Shown here piece by piece: positions 1 through 6,182 of a stretch of DNA of 36,048 bases (position 1 is its first letter; every line of letters starts with the position of its first letter). The position numbers were made by a program, and so were the translations under genes. The notes under the pieces are model-generated. The model did no database searches. It had not been told where the DNA came from and saw only the letters and a list, made by a program, of their open reading frames with translations. Source of the stretch: an uncultured Oscillospiraceae bacterium (lineage in GTDB: Bacteria > Bacillota > Clostridia > Oscillospirales > Oscillospiraceae); assembly GCA_947630375.1 (NCBI GenBank), contig CANRHH010000025.1, forward strand, positions 1 through 36,048. Reading direction: 5' to 3'.

Positions 1-31
1 TTGCACATTCTTGCCCCCTTATATTTCAATT

Positions 32-61
32 CCCGGTGTATGGCTTAACTCATACACCGGG
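32..61. terminator. Hairpin terminator at left edge
   Basis: An 11-bp perfect stem (32-42 with 51-61) and an 8-nt loop, followed by TTCTTT. It would serve a gene lying to the left of the window. Read on the other strand it lacks a good T run. Confidence 0.6.
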
Positions 62-148
62 TTCTTTGACAGGCTGAGGGGCAGCTTTGCTGCCCCTTTC
101 AGACTGTAGATAAACAGAAGGACCATGCATAAACATGCAGGGGGAGAG

Positions 149-180
149 CGCCGAGAGGGGGCGGGAGCCCCCTTTCGGCG
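149..180. other. GC-rich stem-loop
   Basis: CGCCGA-G-AGGGGG (149-161) pairs with CCCCCT-T-TCGGCG (168-180), a 13-bp stem with one mismatch. No T tract follows on the plus strand, so it may be a spacer stem-loop rather than a terminator. Confidence 0.5.
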
Positions 181-191
181 TTCAATCTGCT

Positions 192-227
192 CTTATCCAA
201 GAGCATTTTTGAATGCTCTTGGATAAG
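192..227. other. Perfect 16-bp stem-loop
   Basis: Positions 192-207 pair perfectly with 212-227 around a 4-nt loop. The next hairpin starts at 228, so the two abut without a gap. They may be tandem terminators or members of an intergenic repeat family. Confidence 0.6.
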
Positions 228-284
228 CTTTCAAGGTGAAGACCTTTGTCTTCACCTTGAAAGGGGCAGCTTTGCTGCCCCTTT
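228..284. other. Two overlapping stem-loops
   Basis: A 16-bp perfect stem (228-243 with 248-263, 4-nt loop) overlaps by four bases an 11-bp perfect stem (260-270 with 274-284, loop TTT). Because bases 260-263 belong to both, the two are alternative or stacked structures. The second, read on the minus strand, follows the tRNA-like end at 291-313 and may act as its terminator. Confidence 0.6.
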
Positions 285-290
285 GTTATC

Positions 291-313
291 TGGTATAACG
301 GACAGGATTCGAA
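291..313 (-). other. tRNA 3'-end-like relic (minus strand)
   Basis: On the minus strand 313-291 reads TTCGAAT, CCTGT, CCGTTAT, A, CCA. That is the exact spacing of a T loop, the 3' half of a T stem, a 7-nt acceptor strand, a discriminator base and CCA. The upstream bases (CTCCC where ACAGG is needed) do not pair, so no complete tRNA exists. A terminator-like hairpin (284-260) follows. Confidence 0.35.
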
Positions 314-388
314 GGGAGCGGTGTTAGAAAACGTGCCGGTGGCACGTTTTCCCCGCGACCCGGCCCGCCCGCAGGCGGGCGAATCCTG
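303..388. other. Possible three-way-junction structure
   Basis: CAGGATTCG (303-311) pairs with CGAATCCTG (380-388). Inside lie a helix formed by GGG/CCC and GCGG/CCGC (314-321 with 353-361), a perfect 11-bp hairpin (327-337 with 341-351) and a 7-bp hairpin (363-369 with 374-380, sharing base 380). Function unknown; it could equally be debris between two tRNA relics. Confidence 0.35.
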
Positions 389-400
389 CACCCTCCGCCA
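380..400 (+). other. tRNA-Ser-like 3' end relic
   Basis: 380-400 reads CGAAT, CCTGC, ACCCTCC, G, CCA: T-loop end, 3' T stem, acceptor strand, discriminator G73 as in bacterial tRNA-Ser, and CCA. A strong terminator starts at base 400, as expected for a tRNA gene. No matching 5' half (GGAGGGT acceptor, D arm, variable arm) is found upstream, so this is a fragment, perhaps an attachment-site scar. Confidence 0.4.
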
Positions 401-437
401 AAAACCGGCAAGGCTCATAAGAGGCTTGCCGGTTTTT
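400..437. terminator. Bidirectional intrinsic terminator
   Basis: AAAAACCGGCAAG (400-412) pairs perfectly with CTTGCCGGTTTTT (425-437), giving T runs on both strands. It directly follows the tRNA-like 3' end at 380-400. Confidence 0.75.
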
Positions 438-447
438 ACTTCTTCAC

Positions 448-522
448 TATTCACTATTCACTCTTCACTCAAAAACCGACAAGCCGGTTTTTGGAGGTAA
501 TAAGTAATAGTGAAGAGTGAAG
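448..522. repeat. Inverted repeat of TATTCACT-type units
   Basis: Tandem TTCACTATTCACT-like units at 443-470 reappear in inverse orientation at 508-522 (AGTGAAGAGTGAA shared). They enclose a small hairpin, AAAAACCG (471-478) with CGGTTTTT (485-492). The layout resembles a small non-coding intergenic repeat. Confidence 0.45.
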
Positions 523-558
523 AGGTGCTGTGTCCGCTTCGCGGGCGACAAAATTTAA

Positions 559-585
559 GGCTGCCCGCCGGAGCGGCGGACAGCC
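559..585 (-). terminator. Terminator of the galactokinase-like gene
   Basis: A 12-bp stem with one mismatch (559-570 with 574-585) lies just past the stop of the minus-strand gene. On that strand it is followed by TTAAATTTT. Confidence 0.65.
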
Positions 586-592
586 TGTTTTC

Positions 593-1678
593 TTATACCA
601 GCCGGATCTCCCGGCAGGCCCCCGGGCCAAAGGCCCGGTCCATCTCCTGCTTGTAAAAGGCGAAATCCTCCGCCGGCATCAGCGCCTGCACGCAGCCGGC
701 AAAGCCGCCCCCGTGGACCCGCCAGGCGCCCCGGCCCTCCAGCAGCCGGGCGCTCCGCTCCAGGCCCTGGGCCAGTTTGGTGTCCCCGGTGGCGCTGGTG
801 ACGATGTTGTTGAGCAGCTCCTCCGAGGAGCGGCCGGACTCGTTCATCAGCCGGATATAGGTGGCCCCGTCCCCGGCCTTCAGCGCGTCCCGCATTTTGG
901 GGACCCGCTCATTCTCGTTGAAAAAGTGCATGGCCCGGCGCACAGGGCGGTTGGAGGCGTCCCAGCCCCGGCTCCAAAATTCCGCCGGGTCCACGTCCCC
1001 CAAAAAGCCCTTGTCAAAGAGGTTGGCGATATAGGTCATATCCGCCGGGATCCGGGCATAGGAGGTGGCCAGGCCCGCATGGCTGCCGCCGGTATCCGTG
1101 ACGCAGAGGGTCAACCCCATGGCCGCGAAATCCGCCTGGATCGGTTCCAGCTCCCGGGTCTTGAAATCCGCGTAGAGCGTATGCCCCAGGGCGCAGACCA
1201 TCTGGCCCATCAGGCCGCAGGGCTTGCCGTAGTGCCGGTTTTCCGCCTGCTGAGCCGCCCGGGCCAGCACGATAGGCTGCACCTGTCCGCCGTTAAAGAG
1301 CTCGTTCAGGATCCTGGCGATCAGCACGGAGAATGCCGCCGAAGAGCTGAGGCCGGAGCCCTCCGCCAGGCTGCTGCGCACCGCCGCGTCAAAGCCGCCG
1401 ATGGCCAGGCCCAGCTCCTGGAAGGCCGCCGCCACGCCCCGCACCAGCGCCTGGGGCTTGGCAAATTCCGCCGTGCGCACCTGCAGCTGGCTCAGCCGGA
1501 CTTCTATCGGCTCATGTCCTTCCGAAGAAATACGGATCACATCCAGCCCGTTTGCTTCATAGCGGGCCGTGATCCCCAGATCGATAGCGGAGGCCAGGAC
1601 CCTCCCATTTTGATGGTCCGTGTGGTTGCCCGCCAGTTCCGTTACACCGGAAACAAAAAGTTCCTTTCTCATCAACAA
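593..1678 (-). CDS. Galactokinase-like GHMP kinase, probably inactive
   Basis: A 361-residue GHMP-superfamily protein closest to galactokinase, the enzyme that makes galactose 1-phosphate in the Leloir pathway. Visible motifs are GNHTDH (17-22, sugar-binding signature), GSGLSSSAA (107-115, ATP-binding loop) and a C-terminal HGGGFAGC. Two catalytic residues of the family are missing. The signature normally reads PGR before the sugar-binding motif but here is SGV, so the arginine is lost. The motif CGxMDQ reads CGLMGQ, so the catalytic aspartate is Gly158. The protein also lacks some 15-25 N-terminal residues typical of the family. The start is TTG at 1678, with GAGAGG 5 nt upstream, or ATG at 1672. 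No galT, galE or lacZ is nearby. It may be a sugar sensor, a repurposed protein or a decaying gene. The family assignment is firm; lack of activity is inferred. Confidence 0.85.
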   Translation of the reverse strand: MLMRKELFVSGVTELAGNHTDHQNGRVLASAIDLGITARYEANGLDVIRISSEGHEPIEVRLSQLQVRTAEFAKPQALVRGVAAAFQELGLAIGGFDAAVRSSLAEGSGLSSSAAFSVLIARILNELFNGGQVQPIVLARAAQQAENRHYGKPCGLMGQMVCALGHTLYADFKTRELEPIQADFAAMGLTLCVTDTGGSHAGLATSYARIPADMTYIANLFDKGFLGDVDPAEFWSRGWDASNRPVRRAMHFFNENERVPKMRDALKAGDGATYIRLMNESGRSSEELLNNIVTSATGDTKLAQGLERSARLLEGRGAWRVHGGGFAGCVQALMPAEDFAFYKQEMDRAFGPGACREIRLV

Positions 1679-1731
1679 ATTTTCCTCTCCCTCAAGGCGC
1701 CTTTGGTTTGTCCTCTCTTATCACGTCATAC

Positions 1732-1760
1732 AGAATAACCCAAAACCCTGGCAAAGTCAA
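1732..1760 (-). promoter_or_regulatory. Promoter of the galactokinase-like gene
   Basis: TTGACT (1760-1755), 17 bp, TATTCT (1737-1732) on the minus strand, about 55 bp before the start codon. Confidence 0.65.
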
Positions 1761-1810
1761 CCAGAATTACCTTCGCTTCGGATAATAATTTAACACATCC
1801 TACAAATTTC

Positions 1811-1839
1811 TTGCGTCTTGCGCAGACAGGCTATATAAT
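1811..1839 (+). promoter_or_regulatory. Promoter of pncB
   Basis: TTGCGT (1811-1816), 17 bp, TATAAT (1834-1839). The spacer holds CTTGCGCAGAC (1817-1827), an 11-mer also present at the MBL-hydrolase promoter (13126-13136). Confidence 0.7.
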
Positions 1840-1865
1840 AGAAAAAAACGCCAGGAGGGCCGGAC

Positions 1866-3323
1866 ATGAAGACTGCCAACGGGATCAACCTGACCATGCT
1901 CTGCGATTTTTATGAGCTCACCATGGGCAACGGCTATTTTGCCGAGGGGATACGGGATCGGATCACCTATTTTGACGTGTTCTACCGCAGTGTGCCCGAC
2001 GAGGGCGGCTTCGCCATCGCGGCGGGGCTGGAGCAGGTGGTGGACTATGTGCAGAAGCTGCGTTTTGGCCCGGAGGACATCGACTTTCTTCGGAGCAAGG
2101 GCATTTTCAGCGAGGATTTTCTGGACTATCTGGCCCATTTTCGCTTTACTGGGGACATTTGGGCCGTCCCGGAGGGGACGCCGGTCTTTCCCCACGAGCC
2201 CATCCTCACCGTCCGGGCCCCGGCCATTCAGGCCCAGCTGCTGGAGACCTATCTGCTGCTGGAGCTGAACCACCAGAGCCTGATCGCCACCAAGGCCAAC
2301 CGGATCTGCCGGGCGGCCCAGGGCCGGGCCGTGCTGGAATTTGGCTCCCGACGGGCCCAGGGCATCACCGGGGCGGTCACAGGGGCCCGGGCGGCCTTCA
2401 TCGGCGGCTGCGCCGGGACGGCCTGCACCGTGTCCGACCAGGTGTACGGGGTGCCCGCCGCGGGCACCATGGCCCACTCCTGGGTCCAGATGTTCGACTC
2501 GGAGTATGAGGCGTTTGTGGCCTACTGCCGGACCTACCCCCAGAACGCGGTGCTGCTGGTGGACACCTATAACAGCCTCAAGTCCGGCATTCCCAACGCC
2601 ATCCGGGCTTTCAATGAGGTGCTCCGGCCCCTGGGCATCACCAAATGCGGCATCCGGCTGGACTCGGGGGACATGGCCTATCTGACCCGGAAGGCCCGGG
2701 CCATGCTGGACGAGGCCGGCTGGCCCGGCTGCACCATCACCGTGTCCAACTCCCTGGACGAGCGGCTCATCACCGAGCTGCTGCTCCAGGGCGCGAAGAT
2801 CGACTCCTTTGGGGTCGGTGAGCGGCTCATCACCTCCCGGAGTTCCCCGGTTTTCGGCGGGGTGTACAAGCTCTGCGCCGTGGAGGGCAAAAATGGGGAG
2901 ATCCTCCCCAAGATCAAGGTCAGCGAGAACGTGGGCAAGATCACCAACCCCGGCTTTAAAAAGCTCTACCGCTTTTATAACCGGGAGACCGGCATGGCCG
3001 AGGCGGACTATCTCTGTCTGCACGACGAGACGGTGGACGACAGCCAGCCGCTGGAGATCTGCGACCCGGTCTCCCGCTGGAAGCGGAAGACTATGGAAAA
3101 CTTCCGGGCGGTGGAGCTGCAGGTGCCCATATTCAAAAACGGGCAGCTCGTCTACAAGCTGCCCGCGTTAAAAGACATCAAAACCTTCTGCGCCTACCAG
3201 GTGAGTACCCTGTGGCCGGAGGTCAAGCGCTTTGACTATCCCCATTTGTACTATGTGGACCTGTCCCCCAAGCTCATGGCCCTGAAGGACGAGATGCTGG
3301 CCTGGCACGGAAAAACTCTTTAA
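1866..3323 (+). CDS. pncB: Nicotinate phosphoribosyltransferase
   Basis: A 485-residue enzyme that joins nicotinate to PRPP to give nicotinate mononucleotide, the entry step for salvage of vitamin B3 into NAD. It matches the clostridial and Bacillus type in length and order: N-terminal DFYELTMGNGYF, the FGSRRAQG segment, GTMAHS carrying the histidine that is phosphorylated by ATP in this family, then VDTYNSLKSG and GIRLDSGDMAYL of the phosphoribosyl-binding barrel. AGGAGG at 1853-1858 lies 7 nt before the ATG. Its own promoter is 26 bp upstream of the ATG, and the gene is divergent from the galactokinase-like gene. Its stop overlaps the stop of the convergent SLOG gene by four bases (TTAA, 3320-3323), so no terminator can lie between the two reading frames. 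Confidence 0.95.
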   Translation: MKTANGINLTMLCDFYELTMGNGYFAEGIRDRITYFDVFYRSVPDEGGFAIAAGLEQVVDYVQKLRFGPEDIDFLRSKGIFSEDFLDYLAHFRFTGDIWAVPEGTPVFPHEPILTVRAPAIQAQLLETYLLLELNHQSLIATKANRICRAAQGRAVLEFGSRRAQGITGAVTGARAAFIGGCAGTACTVSDQVYGVPAAGTMAHSWVQMFDSEYEAFVAYCRTYPQNAVLLVDTYNSLKSGIPNAIRAFNEVLRPLGITKCGIRLDSGDMAYLTRKARAMLDEAGWPGCTITVSNSLDERLITELLLQGAKIDSFGVGERLITSRSSPVFGGVYKLCAVEGKNGEILPKIKVSENVGKITNPGFKKLYRFYNRETGMAEADYLCLHDETVDDSQPLEICDPVSRWKRKTMENFRAVELQVPIFKNGQLVYKLPALKDIKTFCAYQVSTLWPEVKRFDYPHLYYVDLSPKLMALKDEMLAWHGKTL

Positions 3324-3790
3324 AGATAGATCATCTTCAGCCCCTCCTGCAGGGCGTAGTGCACCGTCTCCGCCGCGCTGCCGGAGGACCGGTAGCAGTA
3401 TGCCACACAGACAGAGCTGCTGTCTATCAGACGGCGGCTCTGTTTTTGCGCGCAGGCCGGGTCCTCGTTCTCCTGCACATAGCTCACCCGGTCCGCCCGG
3501 CGTTTGAGCCGCTCCAGGCGCCTCCGCTCCGGCCAGGCCGGCTTCACCGCCGGCTCCCGGCAGGGCAGCAGCAGGACCAGCCGGATCCTCCCATCCCTGG
3601 CCCGCGCCCGCAGCACCGCCTCGGCGGCCACGGACTCGAAGCCCTTTCCCCCGCCGCAGCAGAAAGACACCACGCCCTCTTTGGCCAGAGCCCGGATGGC
3701 CGCCTCCAGGGCGGCACGCAGCCGGGGGAGATCCTCCTCCGGCACATGCCGGTGGCCTATAAAGCAGCAGGTTTTCTCTCTGGCCGCCAT
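3320..3790 (-). CDS. SLOG-family (DUF1273) nucleotide-binding protein
   Basis: A 157-residue Rossmann-like protein of the SLOG/DUF1273 type, related to Bacillus YpsA. It shows CCFIGHR near the N terminus and the glycine-rich GGGKGFESVAAEAVL typical of this nucleotide-binding fold. SLOG proteins are thought to bind nucleotides or ADP-ribose derivatives and often appear in stress or conflict systems, but the role of stand-alone members is unclear. An ATG at 3790 is preferred over one at 3814 because GAGAGGAG sits 7 nt upstream of it. The gene is convergent with pncB (stops overlap by 4 bp) and divergent from a small XRE regulator, with a good promoter and a perfect palindrome in the shared spacer. 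Regulation by that neighbour is inferred. No specific substrate can be assigned. Confidence 0.8.
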   Translation of the reverse strand: MAAREKTCCFIGHRHVPEEDLPRLRAALEAAIRALAKEGVVSFCCGGGKGFESVAAEAVLRARARDGRIRLVLLLPCREPAVKPAWPERRRLERLKRRADRVSYVQENEDPACAQKQSRRLIDSSSVCVAYCYRSSGSAAETVHYALQEGLKMIYL

Positions 3791-3842
3791 GGCATATCTC
3801 CTCTCTTGCAACACGACATAGATGTGTTTTATACGATAAAAG

Positions 3843-3871
3843 ATTATAAATTATCGCTTAAAACACGTCAA
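3843..3871 (-). promoter_or_regulatory. Promoter of the SLOG gene
   Basis: TTGACG (3871-3866), 17 bp, TATAAT (3848-3843) on the minus strand; near-consensus. Confidence 0.75.
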
Positions 3872-3878
3872 TACCTTA

Positions 3879-3895
3879 TTTAAAATTATTTTAAA
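3879..3895. promoter_or_regulatory. Palindromic operator candidate
   Basis: TTTAAAAT-T-ATTTTAAA is a perfect 8-bp inverted repeat around one base. It lies 8 bp upstream of the SLOG -35 box, between the divergent SLOG and XRE genes. Binding by the adjacent XRE protein is a guess from position. Confidence 0.45.
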
Positions 3896-3937
3896 CAGCC
3901 CTCCCGGCGGATAAACTAAAGCCGTGAGGTGGGCAGC

Positions 3938-4180
3938 ATGAGAAGCTTCGACAATTCCGCGCGATATCTCGACCTATACTATGCCATCCGGTACTATCGC
4001 AAGCTCCGGGGGCTGTCGCAGGAGCAGCTGGCGGAAAAGCTGGATATCAGCCGCCAGCATATGGCGGCCATTGAGGCGCCCAACATGAACCGGGGCATCT
4101 CTTTGGAGCTGCTCTTCAACCTGGCCAACGTCTTGGAGATCGAACCCTATCTCTTGCTGAAATTCCATATTGAGACATGA
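3938..4180 (+). CDS. Small XRE-family HTH regulator
   Basis: An 80-residue protein consisting almost only of one Cro/CI-type helix-turn-helix domain. Its core, LSQEQLAEKLDISRQHMAAIE, is a textbook XRE helix pair, followed by SLELLFNLANVLEIEPYLLL, the usual fourth and fifth helices. There is no ligand-binding or protease domain, so it is a minimal DNA-binding protein of the type that often represses its own promoter. ATG at 3938 is chosen over GTG at 3929 because AGGTGG lies 5 nt before it. The gene is divergent from the SLOG gene and is followed at once by its own terminator, so it forms a single-gene unit. Control of the SLOG gene through the palindrome at 3879-3895 is plausible but not shown. 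Confidence 0.85.
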   Translation: MRSFDNSARYLDLYYAIRYYRKLRGLSQEQLAEKLDISRQHMAAIEAPNMNRGISLELLFNLANVLEIEPYLLLKFHIET

Positions 4181-4182
4181 TT

Positions 4183-4212
4183 TGCGCCGGCGTAAAACAA
4201 AACGCCGGCGCA
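4183..4212 (+). terminator. Terminator of the XRE gene
   Basis: An 11-bp perfect stem (4183-4193 with 4202-4212), 8-nt loop, followed by TGATTTCTTT. It starts 3 nt after the stop codon and also faces the end of the convergent membrane-protein gene. Confidence 0.75.
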
Positions 4213-4220
4213 TGATTTCT

Positions 4221-6113
4221 TTATGAACAGAGGCTCAGCTGCCCGGTGGACCTGTCCACCCGGTAGATGCTCTCCGGCCGGATCTCCGATGGGTCAGAGA
4301 AGGCCGCGCCGAATTTCTCCGCTAAGCCCTCGTTCAGCTGGAAGATCAGCACATAGTCGTAGTTCTCCCGCAGATCCTCCATCCAGGCCTGGGCCGGGCT
4401 CAGTTCCCCCTGCCCGTCGTACCCGTTGGGGATCCCGCCATCCCACACTAAGTCCAGAAATTCCGTCTGGTCCACGTTGTCTATCTGCACCGTATGGGGG
4501 CGCAGGGCATAGCGCAGCGTGATCTTATCCACGCTGTCGGCAGAGATCAGGAAGAAGCGGCTGGGCACGCCGCCGGTGATCTCCTCCGCCCGGTCCACCA
4601 CCCCCTGGTAGGCCTGCCGGTATTCTTGGGAAAAGCCCACGCCGCCCCGGAGCGTGAAATCTGTGGCCGGGGTCCAGGGGGAGAGCAGCGCCTGGGCGCA
4701 AAACAGCAGCGCCGCCGTCCGGGTCCCGTCCAGGGCCCCCAGCCGGATCAGGTCCGCCGCCAACAGCAGAAAAAGGAAGCCCCCCGTCAGCAGCACGGTG
4801 CCCACATAGCGCTCAAAGCAGGCCAGCTCCAGCGCCTCCTCCACGGAGAACGCAAACATGTACGCCAGGCACACCGCCCCGGTCTGGGCCAGGAAGAAGG
4901 CCAGCAGCGCCCAAAAGAGCTTTTTGTTCCGGCGCTTTTCGGCTGGAAACACCCGGCCGTACCGGCGCAGGCAGAACAGCAGCAGCGCCATCACCAGAGA
5001 CAGCAGGAACACCGGCGTCAGCCAGAGGGTGTTCGTCTCCAGGTTGGCGGCCAGATTCCGGTTCAAAAACGCCTTGAAAAAGGACTTGGCGCAGGTCAGC
5101 CGGTATCCGTTCTCCCCCAACAGCCCGCCCAGGGTCAGGGGGAAGGCCTTTTTCACCCCCTGCATATGCACATGGGTGCTCCACAGGATCCAGGGGACCA
5201 GCGCCGCGCAGAGGTTCCCCAGCCCGAGTCGCAGCCGGTCCCGGCGGCTCTGCCCCGCCTCCGGCTCCGTCAGCAGAAGGACCAGGCCGGTCCCGGCGGC
5301 GCAGAGGACCCCAAGCCCCTTGAATATGGCCATAAAGGCCAGGCACAGGGCGGTCCCGCCCCGGAAAAGCGGCCCCCGGTCCCGCTCGGTGATCCCCTGG
5401 GCCAGGGTACAGGCGCAGACGACGGCCAGGAAGGTGTCCACCGTCAGGCGCTGGTAGACCAGCTCATGCATGGAGATGTTCAGCGGCAGCAGGAACACCA
5501 GCAGCAAAAAGACATAGGCATAGGGCCGCCGGAGATCCAGCTTCCGGGCGAAGGGCAGGAAGAAGGAGAAGTAAAACAGCTGCTGGGCATAGAACAGGGC
5601 CCACTCCGTCAACCCCCGGCCCGGCGCGCACAGCGCGATCAGCCGCTGGAGAAAATACAGCATCAGCGAGACCCCGGGCGGATACTCGGGAAACAGGGCG
5701 TGGGAACCGGGCTGGGTCGCAAAGGCGCCCTGGGCGAGCATCACCTTGACCACATCGGCCCAATGGGTGAAATCGTCCCAGGAGGCGACCGCCCGGCCGC
5801 CGTTGCAAAACAGCAGTGCCGCGGCCAGAAAGACGAACAGGCCGAAGCCGGGGGTAAAGAACCGGCGGGCGAAGGGGCGAAAGCCCTGTTTTTTGATCTG
5901 CACCGCCGCCAGCGCCCAGGCCGCCAGGGCCAGGGCCAGCACGGCATATACCCCTGCGGCCAAGGCCCCCGCCAGGCCGAAGAGGAACAGCACCAGCACC
6001 ACGCCGATGCCCGTCAGGGGCACCAGCTCCTCAAAGCGGCGGCCGGCCCCCGCGCAGCACAGGGCGCTGCCGGAGCAGAGCACCAGCAGGAAAAGGAGAA
6101 TGGCTATCAGCAT
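4221..6113 (-). CDS. Polytopic membrane protein, GT-C glycosyltransferase-like
   Basis: A 630-residue integral membrane protein with roughly 11-13 hydrophobic segments in the first ~480 residues, then a soluble C-terminal region of about 150 residues. After the third hydrophobic segment comes SWDDFTHW (111-118), and after that EYPPG (143-147). An acidic pair in the first extracytoplasmic loop and a Y-x-PPG motif are features of GT-C lipid-phosphosugar glycosyltransferases such as ArnT and PMT relatives, so transfer of a sugar from a polyprenyl carrier is the best guess. No acceptor is identifiable and no other glycan genes lie nearby. AGGAG lies 8 nt before the ATG. The gene lies downstream of nifJ, past a hairpin (6137-6162) and without an obvious promoter, so its expression may depend on readthrough or a promoter inside nifJ. 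Family confidence is moderate, function low. Confidence 0.6.
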   Translation of the reverse strand: MLIAILLFLLVLCSGSALCCAGAGRRFEELVPLTGIGVVLVLFLFGLAGALAAGVYAVLALALAAWALAAVQIKKQGFRPFARRFFTPGFGLFVFLAAALLFCNGGRAVASWDDFTHWADVVKVMLAQGAFATQPGSHALFPEYPPGVSLMLYFLQRLIALCAPGRGLTEWALFYAQQLFYFSFFLPFARKLDLRRPYAYVFLLLVFLLPLNISMHELVYQRLTVDTFLAVVCACTLAQGITERDRGPLFRGGTALCLAFMAIFKGLGVLCAAGTGLVLLLTEPEAGQSRRDRLRLGLGNLCAALVPWILWSTHVHMQGVKKAFPLTLGGLLGENGYRLTCAKSFFKAFLNRNLAANLETNTLWLTPVFLLSLVMALLLFCLRRYGRVFPAEKRRNKKLFWALLAFFLAQTGAVCLAYMFAFSVEEALELACFERYVGTVLLTGGFLFLLLAADLIRLGALDGTRTAALLFCAQALLSPWTPATDFTLRGGVGFSQEYRQAYQGVVDRAEEITGGVPSRFFLISADSVDKITLRYALRPHTVQIDNVDQTEFLDLVWDGGIPNGYDGQGELSPAQAWMEDLRENYDYVLIFQLNEGLAEKFGAAFSDPSEIRPESIYRVDRSTGQLSLCS

Positions 6114-6136
6114 CGTTTGAGCTCCTGTTTAAAACA

Positions 6137-6162
6137 TGGCCGCCGGAAAAATCCGGCGGCCA
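6137..6162 (-). terminator. Terminator of nifJ
   Basis: TGGCCGCCGGA (6137-6147) pairs perfectly with TCCGGCGGCCA (6152-6162), with a 4-nt loop. On the minus strand it is followed by TGTTTTAAAC. It lies between nifJ and the membrane-protein gene. Confidence 0.7.
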
Positions 6163-6182
6163 AAGACTTGCTTGGAAATGCT

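Larger units (their letters stand above)
1..558. other. Gene-free, hairpin-rich intergenic region
   Basis: No open frame here has a ribosome binding site or recognisable protein content. The 90-codon frame on the minus strand (182-454) runs through several perfect hairpins and the tRNA-like relics, so it is treated as spurious. The stretch holds at least nine stem-loops: 32-61, 77-97, 149-180, 192-227, 228-263, 260-284, 327-351, 363-380 and 400-437, plus inverted repeats around 448-522. The hairpin GGGGCAGC-TTT-GCTGCCCC occurs twice, at 78-96 and 263-281. Confidence 0.6.

Noticed and set aside
1-300. A CRISPR array, because of repeated short stem-loops
   Set aside because: There is no regular repeat-spacer spacing and the hairpins differ from each other; only one unit recurs, twice.
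182-454. A 90-codon minus-strand frame in the hairpin region
   Set aside because: It reads straight through perfect hairpins and the tRNA-like ends, has no convincing ribosome site, and the protein shows no fold or family.
530-1738. A 402-codon plus-strand frame opposite the galactokinase-like gene
   Set aside because: The minus strand carries recognisable GHMP motifs, a promoter and a terminator; the plus frame has none.
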